Numbered from the stretch's first letter, positions 23,359 to 36,832 are shown. The stretch is DNA of 64,000 nucleotides from Kudoa neothunni (GCA_964304625.1 OZ199839.1:11966001-12030000), one strand, 5' to 3'. Notes: generated by a model not told the origin, from the letters alone. Numbers and translations: made by a program.

Positions 23359-25653
23359 CCCTCTGAGCGCCCCCAAAACGACTTTACACATTTTTTCTTT
23401 GGGGTCAAATTGACCCCAGGCGTGTTACGAATTAATTTACGCTAATTTTTTCATAGTTTTTTAATTATCGATCTTTTTTTCAATGAGAACTAAGAAGAAA
23501 TTAAAATATGTGGAATAGATTAATTTGCCTATACGAGGAATCATTAAATATAGTGTGGACTAGTCAGAAACTAATGAAAATGATGCGTTTATTAAGAAAT
23601 TTGCGTGTTTTATCATTTTATATTTTCCTGCATTTATATAAAATCATATATCGTTGAGCATGTTGCGAATAAAAACACATTAAACCAACGGACAAGACAA
23701 ATGCAAATATATTTTTCCAAGTAATTTACCTTATTTAGTAAGACATTTAACGTGAATAACGTTTGAGTGGTCATCGCAACAGTTTGCCTTACAAACAGAT
23801 CTTGTTTTTTTTGTCGCGGTTTCTTTCACAAAGACAACACCTTTTTCTACTTCGACTTGAACACTCCAAAGACATATTTTGTTATAACTTCTCATTATTA
23901 ATGTTCAGAAAATTAGTTACAAGACTGTCCGCTAGCATTTCTAAATATTTCAGTCTAGAGCAACTAGGGTCAATGAATATTTCCTTATAAATATGGAATG
24001 AGTTAATCAAACTGGCGTCAACCATATTATAAAAAACTGCAGTGGGCCAGCCAACGCTTCGTGATCGTTTAACACTAGTTGTGGCAATTATACGGTCAAC
24101 TGTGTCGACTCCTCCCTTGCATTTATTATAAGGATGTGTGACCACCTCAGGTTTTTTAGTGGCAGTATCATCAACATTTGTATTGCAAGAAGAAGTTGTT
24201 AGAAGTAAAACTGATTTGTTTTTTTTGGAACATACGAAAGCAACATAAATTTTTTGTAAAACAAAAATCTAGAACTGTTTACTTCTCTATTTCGGTCTTT
24301 CTTTAGATGCTCTGGAATGTCTCTCTTGTTACTGCGGATCGTACCAACCATAGCCATACCCCAATTCAAGAGATTTTCTGCAACAGAAATAGAGCTGAAA
24401 AAATTATCAAATACAATATTTCTGTCACTGTCTTAAATTAACGACAAGTTCCAAAACCACACTTTCACCAACATTTTTGGCTTTCTCGCTATTGTTTCTT
24501 CCCAAGTATACAGATATATTATAGATGTATTTTGTATCAGGGTCGGTAAGCAGAAAAAATTTTATACCGCAAACAGCAAGTTTCGACGGCGTGTATTGCT
24601 TAAAGGGACATTTACCTCTAAATGCAACAAGTCGCTCGTCGATGGTCAAATTTTCACCGGGAATAACTAATTTAGAAATTCTGTCTTTTCAGGTATCAAA
24701 AATCTCTCGCAATGGGCAAAATTTGTCTAACTCACGTCTTGCTTCTCGGGTTTCAAAGTCATCAAAATGAAGAGACCTCGATATCTGGACAAATCTTTTT
24801 AGTAACACTATTTTTCTGAATATATTACAACACTCCAAAGTAATTTTAAGGACTCTAATTTTGACTTAAATATGGACATATAAATTAGAAATTCAAGGTA
24901 AGCTTCAAATTCTTCCAATGTTATAGATTTCCACTCATTATTGTAATGAAAATCCCCAAATTTGTTTGTGTTCGAAATCACACTAGAAAAAAATAAAATG
25001 TCAAAAAATATCAAGAATTTATCCGATATTTCTCTAATTCATGACGTCTCGTAGGCACTTAAACCTGGGATCGGATGATGTATATTTTTCTTTTGAGTTT
25101 TTGTGATCTTTGGTGTAACCGAGGACGAAGCAATTCCATTTTTGTCGAGGAATAGATTTCTGTTTTTGCGATTTGCGTTATTTCGTTGTCGGATTCTGAT
25201 AAAGAATCAAATAAATGAAGACTGTCGTCTATTTCATTTGCTTCGGAATCATTTTCTGATCAGAACTCGTTCTCAAAATCACTCATTTTCAAAATGTATT
25301 TTCTTGCCTGTGTTTGTGAATCTTCGCTGAGCATATTTTTGGTTTTTTTCTCTATATTTTATGATAAAATCCCTTTAAAATTTAATTTAATTTAATTTAA
25401 CTTAACTTAATTTAAACAAAACATTTTTCATTTAGACTTGATACGTGTATTTTTACGTTCCCCCAAAGAAAGAATATGTTAGTATTTATTTCACTATTTA
25501 ATATATTATTTCTAATTTTTTTTTACTTTCAAATCAAAAAGCACATTATAGGCAAATAGCTTGATTTTTAAACTAATTAAAGCTTTATGAGACAACATAA
25601 AACACAACACAAAATCATTTGGGGTCAATTTGAACCCATAGACGTTCGGAAGG
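23359..25653 (-). mobile_element. piggyBac element A
   Basis: It is flanked by TTAA at 23355-23358 and 25654-25657. The outer ends read CCCTCTGAGCGCC and, on the other strand, CCTTCCGAACGTC. Just inside each end lies a palindromic block GGGGTCAAATTGACCCC (23401-23417; imperfect at 25621-25637). The minus strand encodes a piggyBac transposase broken by several frameshifts. Confidence 0.92.
23770..25285 (-). pseudogene. piggyBac A transposase (DDE_Tnp_1_7), frameshifted
   Basis: The N-terminus (about 25285) reads MSDFENEF, followed by an acidic tail typical of the family. The core contains the first catalytic Asp in MTIDERLVAFRGKCPF (about 24640), the second in VFDNFFSSISVA (about 24400) and the third in KGGVDTVDRI (about 24110). 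The C-terminal cysteine-rich zinc domain begins RCCLCERNRDKKNK (about 23830) but is frameshifted. All three aspartates needed for cut-and-paste at TTAA remain, yet the frame changes at least four times. Confidence 0.88.
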
Positions 25654-25657
25654 TTAA

Positions 25658-28133
25658 TAGGTAAAATGGGTTCTAATTTCCAGAAATAGTGATGTTAATT
25701 TGGGCACGCGCAAATAGGTTACCCACCCACAGTTTAATGAGAGTTTAAATGTCAAATTCTTTTAGGGGTTAGCTTGAGTCATAAAAATAAAAATAACGCC
25801 GGATTAATTAATTAATTATTTATTTAATTAAAGAATTAATTGGATATTAAAATGAGCTGTAATGAGAAGCATCTTCGTTACCAATTGGAAGACTTAGAAT
25901 GGATTAAGTATATTTTGATCAGACAATGCACTTTTGTTCATGACAACATTTTTTCTAAATTTTGAATTATTTCTTGATTCGTTCTTGTACATTCGCGAAA
26001 TTTTGTTATTGCTTTGTGTTTCATTCGCGTGCATGCCAACCTGTCAGTTTGAAATTAGTCGTTTAATAGGTTGAGAATCAAGATACTTTCTCCAAAAAAA
26101 GACTTTTTGATTAACATATTAAGGATTTAATGTATGGCGTCACGGGGTTGAACTAATGCTTGGAATTTCATTGACTATAACCGTACCATGTTCATAGAAA
26201 ATATTTTAATTAAATTTTTCAAAAATATATGATAATTTATATTGTTAAGGAATTTCGATTAGCAGAAGTTTATTAAAATTGGAGTAATTTAGTTCTAGAT
26301 CAAGTAATAAGGTAGGATTACGGATCTAAAAACAACCATTGGGGAATCTGTGTTTTTCTATTCATAAGCGGTTGTTCATAATCAAATATAAAAACGCTGA
26401 AAGCATGGATTCAGTTAATTATTATAACTTCTACATTAAATAAACGTGTTGAAAACATTTGTATTAATGTTTTATTTTCCAAATGATATGATTAAATTAC
26501 TTTAGTAAACGTCGCATATTTTGTTATAAATAATAAACCATCTTCTGTATTAATGTTTATACATTTATTATAAACTTTTTACAAAACTACATCAATCAGT
26601 TAATACATTTTTTAGTTTTTAAATTTTTATAATGACCAAATGCTCAGCTTTATTATTTCAGTACAATAATATGCAAAAAAAATTAGTTTGTAATTTATTT
26701 TTAAATAACTATTTACAAATAATAAAAATAAATCATCTAAATTGCATTTTAGTAATATTGTGTTTATAACAATACTTAATTTAAGTAATTTACTGATGCA
26801 TATGATTTGTGAAATTTATATTATATTTAATATTATTAAAATTAACTATTTTATTGTAAGTTTTCTATTTTGTAACGAATGTAAAATGGGCTTATATAAA
26901 CTCAAATAGATTAAATGAAAGAACTAACAAGTTTTGGATATTGTAAGAGATTTAACAATCTAAGCATTTTCGATAATGAGATAAACTAAGCTATTGGCGC
27001 TTGTTTTCTTATATAATAGATGTAGATGCACATTATTTTAACTAATCCCTCAAAATTTGAATGAATCTCTTAATGTTGAAATTTCGAGTATTTAATAGTC
27101 TCTATAATCGCATTTTTAAACCCCCATTTGATATGTTCTCCAGGAATATTGACGATGTGAAAAAAGGGTTCAATTGTGTTTCTCTACTAATGGAAAATAT
27201 CCCGCACTAAGTCATAGGAATGATACAACTTTTAATCCATATTTAACAAAGATTGAAACAAATCCTCCTAAACTGGCTTTATTATTTGAATAAAATGGAA
27301 TAGATCGTTTAGAAATAAATCTACAGGTAGCCATTGCCAACCCATCGACCAGAATATATTTCAATGCAAGTTTAAATTTATATAAATATTAAAATTAACT
27401 CTCGTTTAGCCATATTTTTTGCGGGTTTTAATATAATAACGACAGCATTCAAATATTTTTGAAATATTAACATATAATAATTAAGTTCCTATGAAACTGT
27501 AACATTAACTATGTAGTAGGAAGAATTTGAATGTTCTTTTCGTAGGAAATCATGTTATTTTGTCTTTAAAATCTAACGACATTACGCATTAGTTTTTTTC
27601 ACCACGTTCAAGATTTTTAAAAATTGTCATAATAGGTTTATATGTTTTTAAATCAACCAAATAGATTTGTATATAATATATATTCGAATTGAGAAAAATT
27701 ATTAATATAAAATTATTTTTGATATCAACGTTATGCATTTGATACAATTAATTAGTTAATGTTTATATAAAAATGAAATTCTTATTCTGATGGAAATTCA
27801 ATTAATAGTAGGCCATTGCTAAGGATGAATTATTGAAATATGACGTTTGATAAAAATTATAGTTGTCACACTCACATTTTAGGATAAATAAAGCAATCTC
27901 TAATCGATCGATTAAATGATATTTCATCTGGAAATAACTGCGAGAGGCTAACAGTTATTTCAAGAATATATTATAGCAACTATTATTGATAACAAATACA
28001 GTGCCTAAAATAACCTAATGGTGATGAAACAGTGATAAATACAAAAATTAAAATAATCAACAGGTGGTTCAATTTTTATAGTGGTCGCTGATTTAGAATA
28101 CGGCCACTATTCTATATTTTAATCAAAAAAATG
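25658..28133. other. AT-rich intergenic DNA
   Basis: Includes a short TTTAA-type repeat remnant at its left edge. A block around 27120-27300 has slightly higher complexity but no recognisable protein. No feature is supported. Confidence 0.45.
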
Positions 28134-29692
28134 TATTTCTTTTAAAATATCAGCTAAACTACAGTATCTGTGTACGAACTTGAGGCGGTGTCGCATACAT
28201 AATCGGAAATAAAGTCATTTCCTACAATTACAATTCGTCCTGTTAATTCAGCTCGTTTTCAAAAGCTTTTTCATTTTTGTTCTTATCACAAAAAATTACA
28301 TTGTGTAGTTAAAATAAAATCAAAAAGAATTAATCTAAAGCTGGAAATAAATTTAAGTAGAGCACATTCGGATTCACCAGGAATATCTATGTTGTTGATA
28401 AATTAATCGAAAAAATTATTATTTCTCTATAGTATTAACAAATTCAAAGTCTTTAATTGTTCATTTAATTTTTTCATTTGTTTCTACTAGTAATAAATTT
28501 GTAAATGTTCAATATTGTGAATTTGTATTTTTAAAACAGAACTTTCTGATTTATTCTATTCAAAATTAAAACTAAGAAGTTTTAATTTAACAATAATATT
28601 CCTTAGTGTGGCTTTTAGTTTATAAATTTTTCAGCATAGTTTATTCATGATTAAAAAAATTTTATAATAATATTTGTTTCAAAATTCAAACGTGAAATTT
28701 TTACTTTATTTTTTTAAGTTATATTTTTATTTATTTACATTAAGTAACAAAATACTCAATAATTGTTTTTTAATTATATTAATTCAAATCAATTATGGAT
28801 ATCTATAAGTCAAAAGCATTTTTTTATTATTTATCTCAACATTAATTACTTAGTTTTTTAATATAACATGAAATTTTTCATTCTTTATAGAGAGACATAT
28901 CGCCCTATTTGAGCACAAATATGGAAAGATAAAATTTTATTTTAACACAGAAAAATACGTAAAAAATTATAGAAGATTTGCTTCCTACAAAATGACTAAA
29001 AACATTTTCACGGGGTATGATATGTATGATTTTAGGTTTTATGCAAACAGATCATTTCGTTAATGTTTTCAAAAGTGAATTTTAAATGTTTTATAGTGTT
29101 TATTTTACTTTATAATTATTTTAAAATAATTTAGTAATTGAATTAATTCTATACGGAAGGTTATATTATATTAATTAACCCAACATTAATATGAAATTCA
29201 TTTGTTGATGTTTAACAAGATTAGTACTATTCATAAGGTACGATTTAGAGCTTATTGTGAACAATAAGGAGAAAATCGATTTTTAGGTGCTCTAAAAAGG
29301 AAATTCAAACGCTCAGTAGTGTTTATTCGTTTTTAAAAATATTAAATAAAGTTCATGCACCCAATGAGTTAAATAAATCATCAGTTAATTGGGTAATCTT
29401 TTTACTACTTATAAAAGTACTCTGAGTTTACTTTGAACTTCAAATGACCTTGGCCTACTCAAGGCTTTAGTCTGCGGGGCTTTTGCGCTAGTATTTTATA
29501 ATCTAATTCAATATCTGTGGGTGGTTAGGTGTTTCAAACGGTTAAAACGTATTTAATTATTTTACTGATATGTATTATATATGAAAATATTTTCAAAGAT
29601 AAACCACAAAACGTTGGAATCATGAACTCCCTATCCAAATCCTTAATAATCCCCACTTCAACACATAATCACCCTCGTTTTTTAAAGGCCTA
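28134..29692 (+). repeat. Dispersed repeat R1, copy 1 (with Helitron-like insertion)
   Basis: It is closely similar to 35811-36832 in the same orientation. It starts at TATTTCTTTTAAAATATCA and ends at AAAGGCCTA. Copy 1 carries an extra 611 bp (28881-29491). The repeat has no recognisable coding sequence or terminal inverted repeats. It could be a non-autonomous transposon, an LTR fragment or a segmental duplication. Confidence 0.8.
28881..29491 (+). mobile_element. Helitron-like insertion, 611 bp
   Basis: The last about 80 bp (TTTGAACTTCAAATGACCTTGG onwards) match the 3' region of the element ending at 12713. The insertion ends TTTTGCGCTAG, directly followed by TATTTTATAATCTA of the host repeat. 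In R1 copy 2 the sequence CATATTTTATAATCTA (around 36671-36686) is uninterrupted, giving an empty site. The 5' junction (after TTCA at 28880) is set by comparison with copy 2 and may be off by a few bases because the copies have diverged. Confidence 0.7.
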
Positions 29693-31848
29693 CTCACAAA
29701 TGACCTCGCAAGTTATCCATTATAATAAATTGATTGTGCAATGTAACGAAAATCATGACAAATAAAAATTTATAAATATCTTATTGAACCACTTAAATTC
29801 GAGTTAAACGTAAATTTTTCGAGAAAAATTGAAAAATCATGTATCCATTAAACATTAAATTAGAAAATGGGATGAAAAAAATTTTAAAACTATTTATAAA
29901 TGAATTTATACAAGTATCAATCATTAGTCTTTCTGAGTCCGTATGTCTGCAAAGTTTCGGTAATCCCAAAAATGTATTCATGGTCTATTGTGAACTGCTG
30001 TCGTTGTCGTTGTCATTGTTTAAATTAGAATAATAAATTATTCTGATAAAAATACTTCTTGAATTACTATTGAGCAAACTATTTGATATTAACTCTAATC
30101 CTCTTAGGTCCCGTGAACACTCGGAGAAATTTAAAACCCACAAAAAATTTTGAGATATATAATATTAATATTAAATTTATTTATTCATATTCACAAATAT
30201 TCTTTAAAACTGGCTCAAAATAAACATTCTAAAAAAACTTTGAATATTAAAAATTTTAGCTAATACTATAATTTAATTATAAACTTTAATTTAATTATAA
30301 ACTTTACACTTAAAGGTTAGCTGACCTCTTAAACGTCTTTTAATTCTCATTTATAGAGAAAAATGCAGAATAATCTGAAATTTGGTCCCGGGAGGGTTAA
30401 TCTTTTCCATTCTAATTGAGTTATTCTTTCCTTTCCTTTCATGGCAATAAAACTGATATTTCCTAATAGGCTTTCAATTTAAGAACAATAAGTACCATTT
30501 TTGAGTTAAACAGAAAAATATGATGCATATCATCCTACTAAATGGAACTGTTTTTAGAAAATAGGTTCAAATAAATAAAACTAAATAGAAAATATTATAT
30601 TTCATGTCAATAAAAGATCATAATAACAAATAATAAAATGGAAAAAAATAAGTTATTGTTACTTCCTCCAAAAGCCAAAAGTATAAACGATATTAAATCA
30701 TAAAAATTATTATAAAAATAAATTTACAAATTATAACCAGGAAATAAGCAACAGAGTGTACACTGAGAATGCAATAATTAGAATCATCTCTAAAATATAC
30801 ATATTATTGTTATGGAAATTATATGTTAAATTTGCCTTTTACAGTCAATCGTCGATTTTTGACAAAAACATCCCTAAAGTATTTAGGAAATATATTCCGA
30901 AATACAAAAATTACGCTATTTAATCATTATTATGAAGATTAAATAACTAAAATAAACTTAATATAATAATTTTTAGGTTTCTATAAAATTAAAATTTAAA
31001 AATATTATTTATAAATTTAAAATTATTTTTTAGTAAAAGTTATACGAGGATATATATTTAGAAGGTTGAAAGTTTATTTTGTATTCAGGGTTGTTGTATT
31101 CAGGCCTAAACGTAATTTATAGAGCGACATTAGGTCGAATTACCTAATATAATATGAGCAGATTCCATCAAAGTTGCAGTACTATAAATTCTTTCAAAAT
31201 TTATATTAGGTAATTAAGTTATACTTGGTGGGTGGGACAACTTATATTCTTGCATTTTCCAATTTCTTTATATTCGCTCATACAATCACCTTGATAACAA
31301 ACCTTTTGTTTTTTATTAAAAAGGTGGGATATCATTCGTTCATATGTATGTATATTACAGTTCCTATAGGGCATTTAATATTTCTGCACAATTTTTTATT
31401 TTTGTTAGCGTTAATGCATCTATTATTCAAACACATCTAAAAATGTTGTTAATAATTTTTTTTATATGTATTACTTTAGATATTCCGCAATAATGACCGT
31501 TAGGAATGAGGCCAAGATAGTTATCCGATAGAGATGGTTTTACGAATCTACTCACATATAAAGTGGAATTTTAAATATTAATATTTACGGACAATATCCA
31601 CCAGATTCAACGTGTGAATAATATATACCGAAATATTTAGAAAATATATCCGTAAAGCAAGGCAAAAGGCCACAATAAGATGTGCTATCATATGTTTAAT
31701 TGGAAACTGTTCACACAAGTTTACCTAGTTTTTTCCTCAGGCAGAGTCAAATCAATATTTTTTTGAAGAGATAATAAATAAATACATCTCGTATCATACC
31801 TCAAGTTCTCTATGTAATGCTATTGTAAAATGTAAATATACAATCTAG
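29693..31848. other. AT-rich DNA downstream of the ADAM gene
   Basis: No gene recognised. Additional 3' exons of the ADAM gene (Cys-rich, transmembrane) could lie here but I could not identify them. Confidence 0.4.
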
Positions 31849-33100
31849 TTATTTACGAAAATCATGTAACGTAAGACACTGACTTTGTGGATTTGGACAT
31901 ATTCCATTCACACAAAATGCCTTGTTATATAAAAAAGGATTATTCGATAAAAATATTAATAATTTTGTACACGGCCACCGTTACACGGGGTTCCGTCTGG
32001 AACAATGTTGGATGCTGGACACTATCTCAAACATTCAGTTAATTTAAGTACAATTGACATATATAATACTAGAGAGCTTTTTCCAGAACATCTTTCTTCC
32101 TCATGACAATTGTCACCGTTACGACATAACTTACCCCTTTTTTTGAACTGTGAATGATGATTCAAATACATTTACATAAAGTATATTTAAATATACTTTA
32201 CAATTTTCACAACATTCCCCTTTAGAACATTCAAAACCTTTTATTAATGTACATGAAGTCATATTGCAGCATTCATTTTCTCGAGCCAATATGCAATTGG
32301 CTTCAAACCCACAATCACATTCTTCGCCAGGATCTATCATACCATTTCCACAAACTTGAAAGATAGGATGGTTAACGTTATTCTACACATTACATAAATT
32401 TAATTCGTAACTCAATAAATGTTTTATAAAAACCAATAAAAAGTCATTCCTGTGGTATTTTTCAAAAAAATTTCTCAAATGTTCAAAACTTTTTATACTG
32501 AAAGCTGGCGGATAAGGGAATTCTTCAGGCCTAGATGAACAATGTATAGATAAAAATAACTATCTGTAGTAATACCACAGGAATGCACTGGAACTCATTA
32601 TACACCCCGGATTCGCTTGAAAACAATCATTTTCTATGATATGTTATGTAATTACATAACATATCATAGATACACAGTATCATAACAAATACCTGCTCCG
32701 TCAAAATGACTACAACCGAGCAAGTGGCCTAATTCGTGAGAAAATGTAACGTGATTTATGTTACGATCAAGAAATATTTTATCTAATATCTTTGACACCT
32801 TTTGAATAGGAACAATAATTATTATGATACTTTGACAACTGCAGTTCCAAACACAGGATTGTTTCCAATATTACTTAGAGCTCTTCCATCGTTATTAACG
32901 TTATTTTGAAACCTTTGTTAAATTCATTTATTTGAATCAGAGAAACCTTTTACACAAAAAGTATATAAAGTCCCGTTGTAATGGATGATTGTTTAAGAAA
33001 TGTTCGAAATTCGTCAACTGTCTCGAATATTGTTTTTCCAGTCTCTGGAAAACTACTCATTTCAAACGCTTTCACTAGTATCTTAATATTATGCCAAGCA
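31849..33100 (-). CDS. ADAM-family (reprolysin) metalloprotease-disintegrin, partial
   Basis: A host gene for a zinc metalloprotease that normally sheds cell-surface proteins. In order on the minus strand: the metalloprotease domain with YAWHNIKILVKAFEM and TVDEFRTFLKQ (exon ending at 32954); NNDGRALSNIGNNPVFG (32912-32831); the zinc site HELGHLLGCSHFD, a full HExxHxxGxxH motif (32798-32693); and the Met-turn GCIMSSS (32633-32576). Then PPAFSIKSFEHLRNFF follows (from 32530). The disintegrin domain has VCGNGMIDPGEECDCG and CSKGECCENC (about 32360-32192), with CRNGDNCHEEERCSGKSS and VPDGTPCNGG in further exons. The start of the Cys-rich region is AFCVNGICPNPQSQC (about 31926-31870), followed by a stop at 31849. 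Introns of 41, 32, 59 and 45 nt fit the frame. The prodomain, EGF and transmembrane parts were not found. A possible frameshift near 33095 leaves open a decaying copy. Confidence 0.82.
32634..32669. repeat. Perfect 36-bp palindrome inside an ADAM intron
   Basis: The two 18-base arms are exact reverse complements with no loop, centred between TATGTAA and TTACATA. It occupies the 3' 36 nt of a 59-nt intron, including the acceptor AG (32634-32635 on the plus strand). Confidence 0.95.
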
Positions 33101-35810
33101 TAACTCTATCAATAATGTTATCAAATATAACAATTTTTTTATAATTTTATAACTTGCATGGATTTAACGACTAAATCACGAAGGTACAACGGATGTCTCT
33201 TTCAAGTTTCTTCTATCTGTAAATTATTATAGTTGAATAATTTTCAATACTGTGCTTTTTGCTTTGTGTATGTTTATATGCACGTATTGTGTAGTTTCCA
33301 AGCGCCTGAGATAATTGGAATTTCTCTCCAGCTTTAAATAGTTATAGCTTAGTCAATTAGTTATAGGTTACATCCAATTGTGGATTTGAATTATTGATAT
33401 TTACTTAAATAATTTAACAACCATCGTAATAATAATAATAATTATACCTTGAATAATGATTAAAAAAATAGTAACACACCAAAACTTAATCATAATTTTC
33501 CTATAGTTTAATATGAAATTTTTTGATCTGATTATTTATTAATATAATCGTATTATTAATTAATTAAAATTACCAAAATTATTATACATTTATACTAAGA
33601 TGTACTATTTTTTAATATAAAATAATCAATTAATATATAACATATTTAAGTTTGTCCTGATGTGTGATTAATATTTAAATTATTTCAAATCATGTATAAT
33701 TACCTTTTCGGAAGATACGAAAAGAAATTTTTTATTTAACTGAATTGAGTGTATTTATTTTGAATACAAATTTCTTGTTCTATATCATACAATAGATTTT
33801 TTTACAATATCTTTCAAAAATATTTATATATACACGAAATAATTCCATCTTGAATATTATTATAAATAATTTTTGTATTTTTATTATTGATTATTAACTC
33901 ATTGAAATTATAAAGTTAAACCAATTGTTGTATTTAATGTCGTAATTAAAGAATCTTATTCCCGCCTAAACATTAATCACACTTTTATCATTAACGTAGT
34001 TGAAATATAATTTAAATTTACTTTTTTTACAGCATAATTATGGATATTTATTTTAACATATTCTATATATATGTTTAATGTTGTTAAAATTTTTTGTTCA
34101 ATACAATCAGAATTATATTTATTCATATGACAAAAAGAAAATTACTCTCTTTTCAAAAATCACAATTTATAAACTACGATATTTCTTATTCTGATATACA
34201 TTTGAATATATATTTGCCAAAGTATTATTTAAATTGTTTAAATCCTTATCAGTTTATACGCTTGAATGTCCTTATTATTGGTTTTATTTGAACTAGCAAT
34301 GAGTGATAGTCAGTTAAAATTTACTTGAGAAAAGTAAGCTAAATGTAACTAAACTTAATTTTATTGAGTTTGGGTTATTTTTACAAGGAGTGTTTGTGAT
34401 TATCAACCATCGAATTTATCAGGGCCTATTTGGTTCCTCGTAATTAAATCGTAAAAATTCGTTGAGATAAAGAATTTCTTTTATTTTTAATTGGGATTGA
34501 AATTAATAAGTTTAATTTTTCTAAAGATATTGATATTATCGACTGAATTATATAATTTTAAATTCAATGTTTTTCGACTTTTATTTAGATAAAAGATAAA
34601 AATTCGGGTTTTATCGGTTCCTAATTAAAAAAAATATTCACCAATCAATTCGATTAAAATTTTTATTATTTATTATTGACAACTGATATAGAATATTGAA
34701 AGTACGTTAAGACGCTCATTACAATGAATTATCTTCTCGTTTTCAAATTAATGTTAAAATTTTGAGAAACTCTGATCAATATTAATGGAGTAAACTTGGA
34801 ATGTAAATAAATGTTGACAAAGTCTCGATGAACTTTTTCTATCGTTTAATAATATACACAATTGATCAAAAGTGATGTTAAAGTTGAAAATTGTTATTAT
34901 TTTGTACAATTTATAGTAAAAATTATTATGTTGAATTTATTCTTTACTTTGTTTTAGTAATAAAGATCGTGAAAAAATAATTTTTTAAATATAAGATGAA
35001 TTTTTTGACTTATAAATTTCAAATTTTAAAATATTTAAATAGATGAAAAAACTCTAGAATATTTTATAGTATTGAACGATTACGTCTTCATTGGTCATAT
35101 CACTTTTAAATAATTGATAGTTTATAGAATTAATGAGTAAATTACTAAAAATAACTTTATGATAACGATTAAAAAGTACGGTAAGGTCTGTAAATCTGGT
35201 AACTTAAGGTTTTGCTTCCATTAATTATATTATTTACTAATATGAATGCTTCTTTTGTTGATAATTATTAAAGAAACGTCCTAACTTGTGTTTGAATGAG
35301 ATTTAAATTAAACGAAAAGATGTTCCATTTGTCCAAGAGAGAGCAATAACAAACATTCAAATAGCCACTAAAATTAAAATTATAATTAGATAGTTAAATT
35401 TTATAAATTTTAATATTTTTGTCGTTTGTAATTGAGAAATTTATTCATAAAACCACTATTTCCATACTGGGGTAAAAACGACCTCAAACTCATTCAAAGG
35501 TGAAAAATATCTACTCAGTACGAGTGTTAATTGTAACTCTTCAATGCCCTGTTTAAATCCCTGCTTTTCGAATGAGGGAGACATTTACTTAGTGTCTGAG
35601 AGTTAAATGTTGATCGAACGAACAAATTGTAGTGAATAATGTATCGATTATACCGTAGACCGTAAAAAAATCGAGGGTTGATTTCGAAGAGATTAAGTCA
35701 ATGTATTAACAAGATTGTGTGATTTGTTCACAGTGGATTTTTGTAAAAAATGTTCGGAGAAATTTTCTTATCAACATTCGGAAGTGCATTATTCTTTATT
35801 CCAAACTATT
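33101..35810. other. AT-rich DNA upstream of the ADAM gene
   Basis: Possible additional metalloprotease-domain coding occurs near 33110-33200 (readable as FDNIIDRV). The rest is low-complexity AT with no recognisable exon; the prodomain and signal peptide were not found. Confidence 0.4.
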
Positions 35811-36832
35811 TTATTTCTTTTAAAATATCATCTAAACTACAATACTACAGTATCTGTGTACGAACTTGAGGCGGTGTCGCATACATAATCGGAAATAAAG
35901 TCATTTCCTACAATTACAATTCGTCCTGTTAATTCAGCTCGTTTTCAAAAGCTTTTTCATTTTTGTTCTTATCACAAAAAATTACATTGTGTGGTTAAAA
36001 TAAAATCAAAAAGAATTAATCTAAAGCTGGAAATAAATCTTAAGTCGAACGCATTAAGATTCACATGGAATCTCTATGTTGTTGATAGATACATCGAAAA
36101 AGTTATTATTTCATTATGATTTTAAAAAATTTGAATTCCTTAATTGTTCACTGAATTTTTTTGTATTTGTATCCGTTAGTAATGAGTTTGTAGATGTTCA
36201 ATCATGTGACTTTGTATTTTCAAAAAAGAACATTCTGATTTATTCTATTCATAATTGAAGCTATGAAGTTTTGATTTAACAATAATATTCCTTAGTGTGG
36301 CTTTTAGTTTATAAATTTTTCAGCATAGTTTATTCATGATTAAAAAAATTGTATAATAATATTTGTTCCAAAATTCTAACGTGGAACTTTTTACTTTATT
36401 TTTTTAAGTTATATTCTTATTTATTTTCATTGAATAACTAAAAATAAAAATATTAAATAATTATTATTTAATTGAAATTAACAATAAATTATAGAAATCG
36501 TTACAAATAAAAATATACGTTTTTTTAGATTTTTTAATTAAATCAATAATGGATATAAATAAGTTGAATCCATTTTTTCATGATTTATCTCAGTAATATA
36601 AAAATGGCGTAAAATCTAAAAATAAACATTAGTTAATTAGTCTTTTAATATAAAATGAAACATTATGTCATATTTTATAATCTACATTAATATAATTAAT
36701 TTATTGAGATGTATTTTCCATCAAAATGTTTGTAAAAACTAGTAATAATCGTGTAACGTTGGAATCATGAAATCCAAATCCTTAATAATCCTCATTGCTA
36801 CGCATAATCACCCTCGTACTTTTAAAGGCCTA
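35811..36832 (+). repeat. Dispersed repeat R1, copy 2 (uninterrupted)
   Basis: It matches 28134-29692 but lacks the 611-bp insertion. It shares the run GTGTACGAACTTGAGGCGG near the start and ACGTTGGAATCATGAA near the end. It also has a local insertion relative to copy 1 around 36440-36530. Confidence 0.8.

Noticed and set aside
27120-27300. Block with somewhat higher complexity and longer frames on both strands
   Set aside because: Neither strand gives a recognisable protein motif, and several stops interrupt it.
29793-30033. Overlapping frames on both strands next to the R1 repeat
   Set aside because: No conserved motif; both are compatible with random AT-rich sequence.
31225-31440. Plus-strand 71-codon frame rich in hydrophobic residues, resembling membrane segments
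   Set aside because: AT-rich codons (TTT, ATT, TTA) give such frames by chance here; it has no homology, no codon bias and no neighbouring exon.
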